Assembly (NCBI GenBank): GCA_017871115.1
Contig: JAFCIZ010000004.1
Coordinates: forward strand, 406,001-470,000
Source: Cunninghamella blakesleeana
Lineage: Eukaryota > Mucoromycota > Mucoromycetes > Mucorales > Cunninghamellaceae
Length of the DNA: 64,000 nucleotides
Direction of reading: 5' to 3'
Part shown: piece after piece, positions 24,194 to 36,119 of the stretch
Layout of the letters: each line of letters opens with the position of its first letter
How positions within the stretch are numbered: the stretch's first letter is position 1
The notes under the pieces: generated by a model
Seen by the model: only the letters and a program-made list of their open reading frames with translations
Told to the model about the DNA's origin: nothing
Databases searched by the model: none
Made by a program: the position numbers and the translations under genes

Positions 24194-27100
24194 TTATTTT
24201 TCTTGATTAGTTTCTAAAACATTTTCAATCCAATAATTAATGTGATCTGTGACAGATGAATATAAAGTTTGTATACCCATACCTTTATAGCCTTGTATAT
24301 TAAAGGCTTCAGCAAAAATACGGCATGTTTCATGATGTAAATAAAAATCTCTATGTCGTATAAAATTATCATTGGATCTTTTATGATATTTGGCTTCCAA
24401 TTGGTTCAGATTTAAAACGTTCTCATAGGCAACATGACATGCTTTTTGTATATCATTCTTATTAAGAAGTGAGACGATGTAACGATTCCAATTATGAACA
24501 TCAAAAGAATAACCTTCTTGTTTTAATTTTGACCATACATTTTCTATATCATCGTATCGCTGTTGATCATTTAATGCATCTATATAAATGGATAATATAA
24601 AGGTTGATGGAGTAGAGGTATTATCTTTTTCAGAATCAATAAGTTTAAAATGCTCAAATTGACCAATAGTGGTGGTGGTGTCGCTGCCATTATTTGAATG
24701 AAAATCTAAAAGTATATCATCGATAGAATTACCCTTATTATCGATGTTTAAAAGAGGAATATCGCCTATTCCATCTAAATAGATTGATGATGGTAGTGAG
24801 GGTGAAGTTGATAGTTGATATTGATTATCATTATTATTATTATTGTAATTATTTCCTAACATATTCCACATATTTTCTACTACATCGTATCGTTGTTCTT
24901 CTTTATATAATTTCATTAACGTTGTATAGATAAAAGAATTAAAAGGTGTTTTATGTTCAAGCATGATTTTCACTATATCACGAGCTTTATCAAACTGGTG
25001 TAAATTTACATATTTACGAATTAAAGATGTGAAGAGATAAGGGGGTGGAATAATGGAGATTTGATTTTTATCTTGATATTGCTGTTGTTCTTGATCTAAT
25101 AAGTCTTCAATGGTCATTGGTAATTGTTGAGTATAAAGTATTTCTTCAGGTTTTTTATAACGATCATGTGTTACATTGGCCAGCATAGCAAAATCTCCAA
25201 AAGGATGATGATGATCATTGTTGTTTAATAATGATAATTGTTGTTTATGTAATTTTTGTTTTTGATGTTCAATAGTGTTTCGTAAAACAGACTCTGCTAG
25301 TGATGGATCGCCATTATTTACTAACCCATTTATTAAAATTGACCATGTTGTCCAGTTTGGTTCCACGCCTGACTGTATCATTAATTCCACTATTTGTTTA
25401 GCATTCTCTGTATGTTGTGTTTTAAAATAACTTTGCATTAATATATTCCAACAGATAACACCAGGAGTAATTCCATTTTCTTGCATAGTTTTCATCAAAG
25501 CTTCTACAGCTTTGGGTTCACCTCGTTTTGAATAACAATACATTAATATCCCATATGTATGTTCTGTCATTTGAATAGAAGTTTGTAACATTTGTCGGTA
25601 GGCTTGAAAAACTTTATCAATTTTATTTTTTTTAACATAGACATATAACAATGCACTGTATAAATGACCATTGGGCCTCATGTGTTGTTTAAATTCATCG
25701 AATAGAATTTCAGTTGTTTCCATATCTTCTGCTTTTGCATAGGCTTCTACAATAGTTGTATAAGTAAAAGGGTGTTTTTCCACCATCATTTTATCCATCA
25801 TATTTACAATAGCTTCTGTATTAGCTACATCTCCACGTTTAGCAAAATAAGAAAGAAGAGGTGTAAAAGTTCGAGCATCCATCGATAATTTTGCATCGTT
25901 CAACAAATTGATTAGCATCATAGCATGCCGTATATCATTCTTTTCAACATAGGATTTAATCAAAATATTGTACATAACTTTGGTAGGTTTGACATCCTTG
26001 ATACCACCTTTATGTAAAATCCTTAACACTTCTAAAGCTGATTTTTGATCATCGTTATTTACAAAACATTCGATTAATGAAGAGTAAATATGAGGCGTTG
26101 GTTTAGTATGTTGCATCATTCGTTTGTAAAGCTGGCGGACCATGGATAAATCACCTTGTTTTGCAAACATATCAATTAATGTACCATAAGTAATCACATC
26201 CGGTTGTACACCCAATTCCTGCATCATAGTATATACTTGACTAGCACCGGAAACATCAGGCTGAGGTTTTTGATGAGCATGGATATCTAGAAGAGCATTA
26301 AATGTAATAACATCGGGATTGATTTCTTCTACAACCATCATTTCATTTAAAAGAGACATTGATTTTTTGATATCACCAGAACGCCCAACTTTATGCATCA
26401 AAGCTACCATCATTTTCCGATCACGTGGTATATTTTTTTTTGTCATCATATCATTCACTGCTAAGGCATATTCAGGTCTACCTGCACTAGAAAAGAAGAG
26501 CACCATTTCTTTATAAAGAGAAGGATCTAAATCACGTGTATTCTCACCACCTACCTGCATTCCAATTTTACTCCAAAACCAACTCCAAACCATTTTTGTC
26601 ATTTCATTTGTATAACCACCAATTCGAATATTATCTACTAATATTCTTGTTGCTGCTTGTGAAGGCTGAATCCCACGATCCAACATACTTCCATACGTTG
26701 CCATTGATTTTTCTACCATGGCTTTTTTACCAATCTGGCCCACATGCTCCTGATAACTTGATAATAATATATTAAATGGTTTTTGTATATCATTATCCAA
26801 TTCTAATAAAAGCTGCTGTTTGCTAATATCCTCAAAGACTGCTTCCATTTCCTTTATTTTGCCATTCATACCCAACAGTCGCATGACGATTAACTTTTCT
26901 TTACGTCCCATTTGATAACCTAATTGTTTCATATCTTCTACTAATGCTAAGACATAATCCAATCCCTGTCCATGCTTAGTTTGGTGTGCAAATCGTTTAA
27001 TAAGTTGATTGAATTGATCGCTAGTTATATACCGTAACATATTTCTAACTGATAAATCTGTATAGCATTCCCATGCAAGCTCTGGATCTTTACGTCGTAA

Positions 27101-27613
27101 TAATTGTAATGTGGTATCAATTAAACAATGGGCTATATTTAAATCAGATTGTTCTAAAGCTGCTGATAAAATTTTTCCGCTTGCTGACGAAAGAAGTAAT
27201 GGATCATCTTTTGGTATATTAGATAAATCATTTATTGAAGAAATAGATACATTACTATGATGCTGTGGTTGTTGCTGTTGCTGTTGATCAGATAAAACTG
27301 AGTTTGTCGTTGTGCTTGAATAAAATCGTAGTTGTTTATTTAAGCAATATTGTTGTTCTTGTTGTTGTATTTTAAGCCATTTATAATATTGAACTTTATT
27401 AGTTAATCTAATATTATTTTTGGGTATAGATAGTAATAATAAAATAGGTGAATTAAATTGTTTACAAGCTGTATCCGTATAAACGCTACGTAAAGATCTA
27501 TAAATATGTGAAGGTAGATGCCTAGATCGTATTAGTGATAATTGATTTTCTAACCATAAGCTTTGACATAGATGAGCTGCGGATCGAATATTACTAGTAC
27601 TATGTTTGTTCAT
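24194..27613 (-). CDS. Pentatricopeptide-repeat protein, probably mitochondrial
   Basis: A single uninterrupted frame of 1139 residues starts at ATG 27613. Residues from about 190 to 830 are tandem 35-residue PPR units, at least a dozen, with the typical wording PDVITFNALLDIHA, PDVITYGTLIDMFAKQGD and PNWTTWSILINGLVNNGD. Further degenerate repeats follow after Asn/Gln/His-rich insertions (about 920-1000). The first 100 residues are rich in Arg, Ser, Leu and Gln with few acidic residues (RSRHLPSHIYRSLRSVYTD), as in mitochondrial targeting sequences. PPR proteins bind single-stranded RNA and act in organelle RNA processing, stability or translation. The RNA target cannot be read from sequence here. 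It is intronless, unlike nearly all its neighbours. Confidence 0.9.
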   Translation of the reverse strand: MNKHSTSNIRSAAHLCQSLWLENQLSLIRSRHLPSHIYRSLRSVYTDTACKQFNSPILLLLSIPKNNIRLTNKVQYYKWLKIQQQEQQYCLNKQLRFYSSTTTNSVLSDQQQQQQPQHHSNVSISSINDLSNIPKDDPLLLSSASGKILSAALEQSDLNIAHCLIDTTLQLLRRKDPELAWECYTDLSVRNMLRYITSDQFNQLIKRFAHQTKHGQGLDYVLALVEDMKQLGYQMGRKEKLIVMRLLGMNGKIKEMEAVFEDISKQQLLLELDNDIQKPFNILLSSYQEHVGQIGKKAMVEKSMATYGSMLDRGIQPSQAATRILVDNIRIGGYTNEMTKMVWSWFWSKIGMQVGGENTRDLDPSLYKEMVLFFSSAGRPEYALAVNDMMTKKNIPRDRKMMVALMHKVGRSGDIKKSMSLLNEMMVVEEINPDVITFNALLDIHAHQKPQPDVSGASQVYTMMQELGVQPDVITYGTLIDMFAKQGDLSMVRQLYKRMMQHTKPTPHIYSSLIECFVNNDDQKSALEVLRILHKGGIKDVKPTKVMYNILIKSYVEKNDIRHAMMLINLLNDAKLSMDARTFTPLLSYFAKRGDVANTEAIVNMMDKMMVEKHPFTYTTIVEAYAKAEDMETTEILFDEFKQHMRPNGHLYSALLYVYVKKNKIDKVFQAYRQMLQTSIQMTEHTYGILMYCYSKRGEPKAVEALMKTMQENGITPGVICWNILMQSYFKTQHTENAKQIVELMIQSGVEPNWTTWSILINGLVNNGDPSLAESVLRNTIEHQKQKLHKQQLSLLNNNDHHHPFGDFAMLANVTHDRYKKPEEILYTQQLPMTIEDLLDQEQQQYQDKNQISIIPPPYLFTSLIRKYVNLHQFDKARDIVKIMLEHKTPFNSFIYTTLMKLYKEEQRYDVVENMWNMLGNNYNNNNNDNQYQLSTSPSLPSSIYLDGIGDIPLLNIDNKGNSIDDILLDFHSNNGSDTTTTIGQFEHFKLIDSEKDNTSTPSTFILSIYIDALNDQQRYDDIENVWSKLKQEGYSFDVHNWNRYIVSLLNKNDIQKACHVAYENVLNLNQLEAKYHKRSNDNFIRHRDFYLHHETCRIFAEAFNIQGYKGMGIQTLYSSVTDHINYWIENVLETNQEK

Positions 27614-27991
27614 TAGTATAAAGCTCTAAATGAATGAAAACACAAAAATATATTATAATTAATCTCAAAAAATAAAAAAATAGAGTTAAAAGTTTTCTTT
27701 TATTATTTTAGTTTTCACTTTACCAACAACCTTCTTTTTTAAAAAAAAAAATAAAAAAAAAAAAAAAAAAAGGTATGAAAATCTACTAATATATTTTCTT
27801 CAAGTTGATTATAAAAATATAAAATATATAATTTATAAAGAAAAAAAGAAGGCTAATAAATTAGTTTTAAAAAAAAGTAACAATAAAAAAAGAAAACAGA
27901 AGCAAAAGAAAAAAAATCAAAACAAAAATATTTAATTTTTTTAGCCCCGACTTAAAAAAAATTTGACACTTGAAAAAAAAAAAAATAGCAT
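27614..27991. other. Spacer, promoter of the PPR gene
   Basis: 378 bp with long A-runs on the plus strand. It holds the PPR promoter and the 3' flank of the prenyltransferase gene. No frame of ordinary composition. Confidence 0.5.
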
Positions 27992-29395
27992 TTATTTTAA
28001 CTCTAAAATTTGATCTTGATTTTTTCTAACATGGTCGTAATAAATTTGATATTCTAGTAATATTGGTAATAATTTCCATAAAGTAAATTCTGGCCAATAG
28101 CAATCAATAAATTGAATTTGACATCCTTTGGAGCATTGATATAGTAAAAAATCACTTAATCTAATCCTAATTTATTTAAAATATATGAATTAAATAAGTA
28201 ACCAATACCTGAATAAAAAATAATTTTGGTACTACGAATGGTTATTATCATTATTATCATTATTATTATTATTAAAATAATAATAATAATAATAAACTTA
28301 CTCGCCCGAAGTTCTAACAAGTATATCTAATGGTAGTGTTGTAAATAACTGATGTTCAAACGAATTTTGATTAAGATCACTATAATAAAATAAAGTAAGA
28401 AAAATATATTTTATAAGCATTTAATCATTTTAGTATACAAATTTATATATATATATATATATATTAATTATTACTCTATATCCATTTTTCCTTCCTGTAC
28501 TAATTGTACATTTTTTTTTATGGCTGTAGCCATTTCATTTCTTGATGTATATGGGCAACAAATGTTGAATGTACGCCTATTTAAACATATATGTTAAAAA
28601 AAAAAAGTATATCATTACTATTATAAATATTATCGAGAATACCCATATTTATTATTTTCATGATGTTTCTACAACTTACATTTTATTGTCTTTGGTTTTC
28701 TCCATAACTTTTTTTGCAATTTCGGCTATATCACTTGATAAATAATTCAAATCCCCTAAAAACATTACACGTATCCCATTTTTATGTACGAAATTACTAT
28801 AATAAAAATATTAAAAATAAAAATAGAACCATATTTTATTTTAGCAAATATATATCTCTTTTTAAAAAAAGTTATGATCATATTTAATTACTTGTTATCA
28901 CAAAAATCCATAAACGTTTTTCGAAATAATGCCATTAAATATTCAACTTCTTCTGGAGATCGCTTAAAATTTTCTATGCTGAAAGCAAATACTGTTATTT
29001 CGAGAACACCAAGCTGTAAACAGATTTCAAGTATCTAAAATAATAATAATAATAATATATACATATTATATTATATATTAATATTTTATATAAATATATC
29101 TTTTTTATATACTACTTTATTCTATATATGTATATATATATGTGCGCATGTGTTTGTATGTTTGTATGTATATCTTTACATTTTCTAAACTTTTTAAACC
29201 TTCATAATGACCAAACTGAGTTGATTCAGCACCCATCTTTTTTGCAAATCGTCTATTTCCATCTAAAATAAATCCGATATGTTTTGGTGTTCTACCTTTT
29301 TTAAATATATTGATAGCTATATTCTGTAAACAATCTTGACTATATTTATATAAGGCTGAGAAAGTTTCTGTTGATGGCATAGATAAACTAAGCAT
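27992..29395 (-). CDS. RER2: Dehydrodolichyl diphosphate synthase (cis-prenyltransferase)
   Basis: Six exons (29395-29180, 29034-28892, 28796-28680, 28576-28475, 28379-28302, 28166-27992) give 276 residues, close to yeast Rer2 (286). The enzyme condenses isopentenyl diphosphate onto farnesyl diphosphate to make the dolichol precursor at the ER. Visible hallmarks are [15 protein letters not shown] with the catalytic Asp near D45, then [30 protein letters not shown] and the C-terminal [15 protein letters not shown] around residues 215-229. I chose ATG 29395 (MLSLSMPS). ATG 29380 is also possible. A further upstream in-frame ATG at 29443 would add only Phe/Ile-rich leader. Active yeast or human enzymes work with a Nus1/NgBR partner, which is not in this window. 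Srt1-type paralogy cannot be excluded. Confidence 0.93.
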
Positions 29396-30597
29396 ATTAT
29401 AAATAATAAAAATAAAAATAATAAAAAAAAGGTTAAGGAACAAAAAATAGAATGGAAAAAATTTTATAAAATTGGAAATTTATTAAGAAAATTTAAACTC
29501 AAAATAGCCAATGGAAATCACATGCCTACCATTAACCCTAACCTACCTCAAAAAATGCATGATTTTTTATAATAATCAAATCTTATTTTATATAAATCAA
29601 AATAAAATTTAAAGCATAGTTTAACACCAAACAATTTTAGAAAGATTTTCACCAAGTCAAACTAACAATAAATCATATTTCAAGTTAATGTCTCCAAATA
29701 AATAGACCTAATCAAGCGAGCTCCAAAGTTAAACTCCTGAACTCGAGGTGCCGTACCTGAACTTTTCTGTTCGGTGCTACCCATTATATGGGACAATTCA
29801 AGAATTCAAAGTATTCACAACCAATATTTTATGTATTGCTCATACACCGTTGAGAATAATAAACTTTGTATAGGCCACTAACTGTTTAGTAAGTACCTTC
29901 TTAAAATTAGATATTTATTATTGAGCAAAAGAATATGTATATCCGCATAGTAGGCAGAAAAACATTAGTTAAATATAAATAATAATTACAATACCAGCAA
30001 CTTTTTTTATATTATTTTAACAAATAAATATATATAAAATTAATGCACGTGTATGTGTCATATTTACTGCAGAATGATATATATAGCACATTAGTAATTT
30101 TTCTACCATAGAAAAGAGCTCCTACAAAAAATAAAAAACACTACCAGAAATAATAAAATATTAATTAAATGATCAGATAATTGTGCCTTTTTAATTCGAA
30201 AATAGATGTATATAGAGGCTATACTATTATACCATAATATAAACATACATATATAATAGAAGAAATAATATGAATCATAAAAAAAGCAACCATCAGTATA
30301 AAAAATATATAAACTGCTAGGAAAAATGAAAAAAAAAAAAAAACTTGATAAATATTTAATATGCTTCATACTTAAAATAAATATCAATTTAAAGAAAAAT
30401 CAGATTAAAAAAAATATGATTTTTTTATTCCCCTTTCTTTATAAATTATATATATATCAATAAGCAAGATAATATAATAGTTATGAGGACATTTATTAAA
30501 AATAAAATAAAATAAAAAAATAGAGTAAATATAAAATACAAATTATGTTACAATATAAAATACGTAGTAATAAAATAATAATAGAATACACTTGAAT
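29396..30597. other. Intergenic region with a compositionally distinct island
   Basis: 1.2 kb between two minus-strand genes. Most is AT-rich filler, including a chance frame at 30103-30387. The segment from about 29690 to 29880 is clearly richer in GC. It contains a hairpin of ACC-t-GAAC with GTTCGGT around 29757-29777 and a 40-codon open stretch on the plus strand. No gene is recognised. Confidence 0.5.
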
Positions 30598-33455
30598 TTA
30601 CAACATTCTTTGATGAACTTGAGTAATATTTGATGAGGAAAACATAGTTCTATAAATAAAAATAATAGTTGTAAAAAAAAAAAATAGTTAGTATTTTATA
30701 AAGGTTTATACTTTATTCTTTTTTCTTTTTCTTTTTTTAATAAAATCATTTCTATTTTTTATATTTACCTCCAGTTTTTCCTATGTTCTAATTCATAATC
30801 CATGGACATTGTATTTTCTACTATAGGGTCTTGGATTTTTATAGAAAGCATAGCGTCAGTTTGGTGGTATTGAGTACTAAGAGGAGGGCGATGGATGGAT
30901 TGTTGATGTAAACACTCTAAATACTTATGAGGCGAATTATATAAAGTATCATTAAATGAATCCAGTCTGGATGATACTGATGATATTGTTTCTGATGATG
31001 ATGGTGACGAGTCTATGGTAGTGGTAGTAGTAGCAGCAGTGGACTTTTCAAAAGAAACCCATTGATCTAACAATTGACTTCCCTCTAATGGTGATGATGA
31101 TGATGATGAAGAAGGCTGTTCTTGTTGCATCCTTTCGTCTTTGTTCTTACTATCAATAAGATCATGATCACAACAATTATCTTTCGACGATGAAGGTTCA
31201 GATGGTGGTGATGATGGTGGTGGCGGTTCCATACCATGTTTTACTAAAAATTCATTTAAACACATAATCATATCGTCTGGTAACCCGCTATAATTAATTT
31301 TACTTGACCTTAAAATTTCCATAATTCTTTTAATCATTGTTTTAGCATGTTGTTTACTAGATTCATTTTTACTAAGTGCATTACGACAATAAATAGTGGA
31401 TGCTTGATAAATACAGGACATAAATTGTTGACAAACGCACCATCCATATTCTTCAGTAATGATTTCTCCAATCACGACAATTCGATTAGCTGCATCAGTA
31501 CATATTTCCCTTGATCGATCTGCACCTTGTGGTAAAATACTACTTGACGATGATGACGTATAAGCTGCTGCCATGGTGGTAGATAAGGTAGATGGATCAA
31601 TATTTGCAAATGTTTTATGAAGTAATAGCCATTGTGTTTGATATTGTAGCATTAATAATAAAGCCGATTGTTTTTTTAACGTTGCAGCATTCATTGCAAT
31701 ATGCTCTCTTTCACGAGATGATGGTGATGTTGTTGAAGAAGAAGCAGAAGAAGATGACGATGGTAAAGCAGTTGGTTGAGGATCAGCTCGATAATCATTA
31801 GGTAATTTATCAAACCACTTTGCTAAATCCACTTCTAGCGTTTGTATTTGATTAGCCCAGGTTAAAGGTAAATCATCTAAATGTTGCTGTTGATGATGAT
31901 CAGGGTGCTGACGTTGATAATCTTCCATTAATAATAAAGTCCGTTTCCCAATTTTTGCAAGAGATAATAAATGGACAAAAAAGGTATCTTTTACAATAGA
32001 TTTATCATCAGGGGGAGGTTGTATATTTTGATTTACATTTAACAACTCATAAAAATCCACATCAATATCATGATCGTTTAATTGAGTAGGTTCGCCAGAA
32101 TACATGGAAACACACATATCATTATAATAAAGTACCATAAATAATTTAAGATATTTCTTTCGTAAATGAAGATCCTCTTTTGGCCAATTCGATTGTTGAT
32201 GAATACCCATATCTAATATCATACGGTAAGACAAGCCAATGTGAATCCGAGCTTGCGAATGACGTTTATAAAAAATGCAAAACATGGCTAAATTCATCAT
32301 AGTTTCCAAAGTGGCACAATCTGGTGAATCAAAATAATCCATTAATGCTTCCCTTGCTCGTTCATAATAATAATAACCAATTTCATTTGCCCTAGGACAT
32401 GAATCTTTATGATGGCGCATGATATGCAAAAATACCATAGCTAACCCCGAATTAATACAGACTTGATTACGTTTTGGATCCCCACTTCTATCCCAAAAGG
32501 AAGTCCAATCAGCTGAAAATTTAGGATGAAGACAATCCCAATACACTCGACATGCATAATTTAATATATGAGGCGATACATTTTCTGTAAGTTGACTAAG
32601 ATTTAATTCATCGATTTTATAATCTTCTAAAATGGATCTAGGCCGTCGTTCAAGTGCAACACGCCAATATTCTGTAGTGGATCCTAATCGTAATTGATCA
32701 CTACCTATCCAAGGTATAGAAAGACTAGAGGCTGATGTTAGGGAAAAAGCGTGGGTATTATTGCTGTTATGATTATTGTTGCTGTTGTTATTTGGATCAC
32801 CTAAGAGACGTATTTTTTGTACAGCTTCTACTAGCTGCTCCACTGAAGTGATATTTGTTTCTAATCGTAATGAATTACCAGGTTGGAAAGAAAGTGTCCA
32901 TTGCATTGGATCTTTATTTTCTTCTGTTGGCGACTGTATATTTGTTTGAGAAGGAGAAGATATGGGATTATTTTGATCCAATACTATATGAGGTTTATGA
33001 TTATAATTATAATTACTATTATTATTACTATTATGCTGTTGATATTGTTGGTGTTGGTGTGATGTTGTTATTGGTTGAAGTGATTGAGAAGGCTGTGGTT
33101 GTATATGCATTTGTTGTTGTTGTTGTTGTTGTTGTTGTGATAATTGTCGTTGTGGTGGAAGTGACTGAGAAGGTTGTGGTTGTATCTGTTGCTGTTTCTG
33201 GACTTTATCTTGGCGTTGTTTTTCAAAACGAAAAGAAGCTTTATTTAATTCATTGGTCATACGGGCTAGAACAGGTGCAGTTTTTTCAATCCAAGATTCT
33301 ATTTCATAAAAAGTAATCTGTAGCGAGTCTAAATCATCCTGTTGACTTTTTATTGCTTTAGCTGCTGCCTTTTCTTCTGCCGATCTAGCTTTTTTAGATT
33401 TATTCGTCACCGGAATTGAAGAACCTCCACTATAATCAGTGGTTCCCATATTCAT
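30598..33455 (-). CDS. Fungal-specific transcription factor domain protein
   Basis: Two exons (33455-30769 and 30649-30598) give 912 residues. The short last exon encodes TMFSSSNITQVHQRML. The N-terminal 190 residues are basic and then Gln/Asn/Ser-rich. A fungal_trans domain runs over roughly residues 290-560 (SPHILNYACRVYWDCLHPKFSADW, CATLETMMNLAMFCIFYKR, GLSYRMILDMGIHQQ, and later MVLYYNDMCVSMYSGEPTQLND). The C-terminal 200 residues are Ser/Thr-rich. In this family the domain usually follows a Zn(II)2Cys6 cluster, but no CX2CX6C pattern is visible in the N-terminus. A DNA-binding domain could lie in an unseen upstream exon or be absent. The reading frame stays open upstream of the chosen ATG, but that leader is Phe/Lys-rich, so I start at MNMGTTDY. 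It is divergent from the aquaporin gene. Confidence 0.82.
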
Positions 33456-34362
33456 CAAGTTTATATGTATTTTTTTTTTTTCTTTATAAATAAAAAAAAA
33501 ACAAAAAGAGAAAAAAAGAAAAAAGAAAATTATATGGTAAAACAAAAAAAATAAGAAAAAAGAATTTACTATTTAAATTAAATATATATGTATATATGTA
33601 TATATATATTAATAATAATATTAATAATAATAATATAAAAAAAAAAAAAATTGAAGAGAAAGAGAAAGAAAATGAAAAAGGGAAAAAATGATAATTTTAA
33701 AATAAAAATAAAAAATAAAACCGCGCTACCAAAATTGAATTTTTTTATTACTTTTTATTTATTTATTTTGATTTAAATTAAAGATTCAGGTACAAATAAT
33801 TATATTCACATAATATCTACTTACTTTCTACTCTTTTTTCTTTTTCTTTTTTTTTAATGCTGATTTAAAACAATTGATAAACTACTTTATCTAAAAAAAT
33901 GACGGAGAAGTCGGGTATTTTATAAAATGGTGAATTGTGTGTGTAACCACCTTATTCTATTCTTTACTATCTCCCAATCATATTATTTAATACTTTCTGA
34001 GAATTAAACTATAAAACTATATAACCAATTGTTCTTTTTTTTTTACCTAATAATAATAATATTAATATAAAATCATATATATATATATATAGAAATAAAA
34101 AATAATAAAGAGAAAAATCATTTCATTGTAAAAAATATGTATCTTTAAAGTATATTGAATTTACAAGTAAAATTAAGCTTTTCACTGAACGATTTCGGAT
34201 TTTCAAAAAAAACTAGTGTTTGAATCCTTTTTCGTTTAAGCTAAACCTTGTATGGTAGAGAGGAGGAGTATAAAAGATATTCAAAGAGATTTGTTTCAAT
34301 TTTTTCTATCTCTTTTTCTTCTTAAATTTTTTTTAAAAAATAAAAATACTTTATTATATCAA
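33456..34362. other. Divergent promoter region, regulator / aquaglyceroporin
   Basis: 907 bp shared upstream region of a minus-strand transcription factor and a plus-strand channel. It contains (TA)n runs near 33582-33606 and 34077-34091, and ATTAATAAT repeats. No conserved operator is evident. An alternative upstream start of the aquaporin frame at 34252 is unlikely because its extra residues are Phe/Leu/Lys-rich leader. Confidence 0.5.
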
Positions 34363-35839
34363 ATGCTTTGGAAGCGATCTTTATCGGTATCTTCAACTGA
34401 AGAAACAGAGCCATTGCTTGTATCTAATTATTCTAATAATGACAGCGTTAACCAAGGTTTGATTGATATGTATTTTTAGTTGTATTCTACTTTTATTTTA
34501 TCTAACAATATATGACATTCATCTTTTTTTTTTTTATCATCACTATTTTAATATCATTTGTATTATTTCTTTAATTTGTATATTTGCATCAGGATATATC
34601 TATAAAAATAAATACATAAGACATGTTGCAGATTTTGGTCGAAGTCATAGATCAGGTTATCGAGAATATCTTGCAGAATTTATTGGCACTTGTGTTTTAT
34701 GTATCTTTTTATGTGGTGTTTCAGCTGAACAATTATTGAATGAAGATGGAAATAAAACTACTTTGGCCGCATCTATTGGAAGTGGTAAAATTAAAAATAA
34801 AAAATAAAATAAAATAAAATGGTGTTATCAATGTAAAAATGATCATTATATTGATTTTATTATTATTATTATCATCTACTAAAACTAGGACTTGCAGTAC
34901 TAATTGCTATTAGCATATCTGGTCATGTTTCGGTAATTTAATTTTAATTATACCATATGAAATAATATACATATATATATATATATATATTTTAGTTTTA
35001 TTTATTTGTTTATTTTATTTATTTATTTTTATTTGTTTATATATATTTGATAAAAATAATAATACTAATAATGATAATGATAATGATGATAGGGAGCTCA
35101 TATTAACCCAGCTGTTACTATTACCTTTTGGGCATTTAGTGGGTTTCCAACAAAAAAGGTGTTTGGATTCATATTTAGTCAATTTTTGGGTGCATTTACA
35201 GGAGCAAGTATATTATTTGGCGTCATTTATCCAGCTATTAATGAATTTGATAACGGTATTCGACAAATTTATGGTAAACAAGGAACTGGTAAGTTGGATT
35301 AAAATAAATAGAATAAGATAAAAAAATAAATATGAATTGGTAAATTGAAATTTTTATTTTATCAATAAATTATAGGTGGCATTTTTTTTACCTTCCCAGC
35401 CCCAAACTATAGTATTTCTTCTGTGATCAGTGAAATCGTTGGTACCGCTCTTCTTTGTTTAATTATCATGAGCACTGGTCATAAAAATAATTTACCTTTT
35501 AAAAATGCCCAAGGCTGCTTTATTGCTGTTGGTATTGTAGTTATCTCTTTGACTTTTGGATACACTTCTGGTTTATCTTTAAATCCTGCACGTGACTTTG
35601 GCCCTCGATTATTTGCTTCTATTGCAGGTAAAAATAATAATAACCAATATATATAAATATAAATATAATGTACATACATATATTAATAAAATGGTTAATA
35701 AATTTATTAATATTACGTTATAGGTTGGGGTTTTGACGTTTTTAAAGATCACGATTATTACTTTTTGGTCCCTTTGATCACACCTTTATTTGGTGGATTG
35801 ATAGGTGGTGCCGTTTATACTGTATTCATTGATCAATAA
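34363..35839 (+). CDS. Aquaglyceroporin (MIP family channel)
   Basis: Six exons (34363-34456, 34593-34784, 34889-34932, 35093-35288, 35376-35627, 35724-35839) give 297 residues. The plasma-membrane channel has six hydrophobic segments and the two half-helix motifs: NPAVT near N115 and NPARD near N245. An Asp after the second NPA box (NPARD) and Gly/Tyr-rich surroundings (FGYTSGLSLNPARD) are typical of glycerol-conducting members, so it likely passes glycerol and water. The N-terminus carries an acidic TEETEPLLV stretch reminiscent of dileucine-type sorting signals. The C-terminus ends directly after the last membrane segment (YTVFIDQ), so there is no long regulatory tail like that of yeast Fps1. 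All introns are phase-consistent GT-AG. Substrate range cannot be fixed from sequence. Confidence 0.95.
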
Positions 35840-36119
35840 GATAAACTATTTATTTATTTATTTATTTATTTATTTTGTATGTACATATATATATATAAAA
35901 ATAATTTATTATTATAAATAATAAAGTATATAAAATATAAATATATATTATTTAAAAAAAGAAAAGGAATGATTTTTATTTTTTTTGAACAAGAAATTTT
36001 TAAAAGAATTAAACTTCATATTTTCTATAAAAAATTGGCCAATGCTTTTTTTTCATTCTTGTTTCTTTTGTTTATTCTAATTTATTTTATTCAATAATTT
36101 ATTTAAAACACCAACTAAA

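Noticed and set aside
29532..29543. TTAACCCTAACC as an interstitial telomere
   Set aside because: Only about two units of CCCTAA on the plus strand. This is too short to separate from chance.
29700..29800. 5S rRNA gene
   Set aside because: Only CTCCAAAGTTAA resembles the conserved core. The closing stem, the length and the other internal control boxes do not fit.
32855..33316. 153-codon plus-strand frame opposite the regulator gene
   Set aside because: It is the antisense reading of Gln/Asn-rich codons and gives only Val/Tyr-rich repeats.
33456..33545. Upstream ATG extension of the regulator (MFYHIIFFFLFF...)
   Set aside because: The added residues are the translation of an AT-rich leader. 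The composition changes abruptly at MNMGTTDY.
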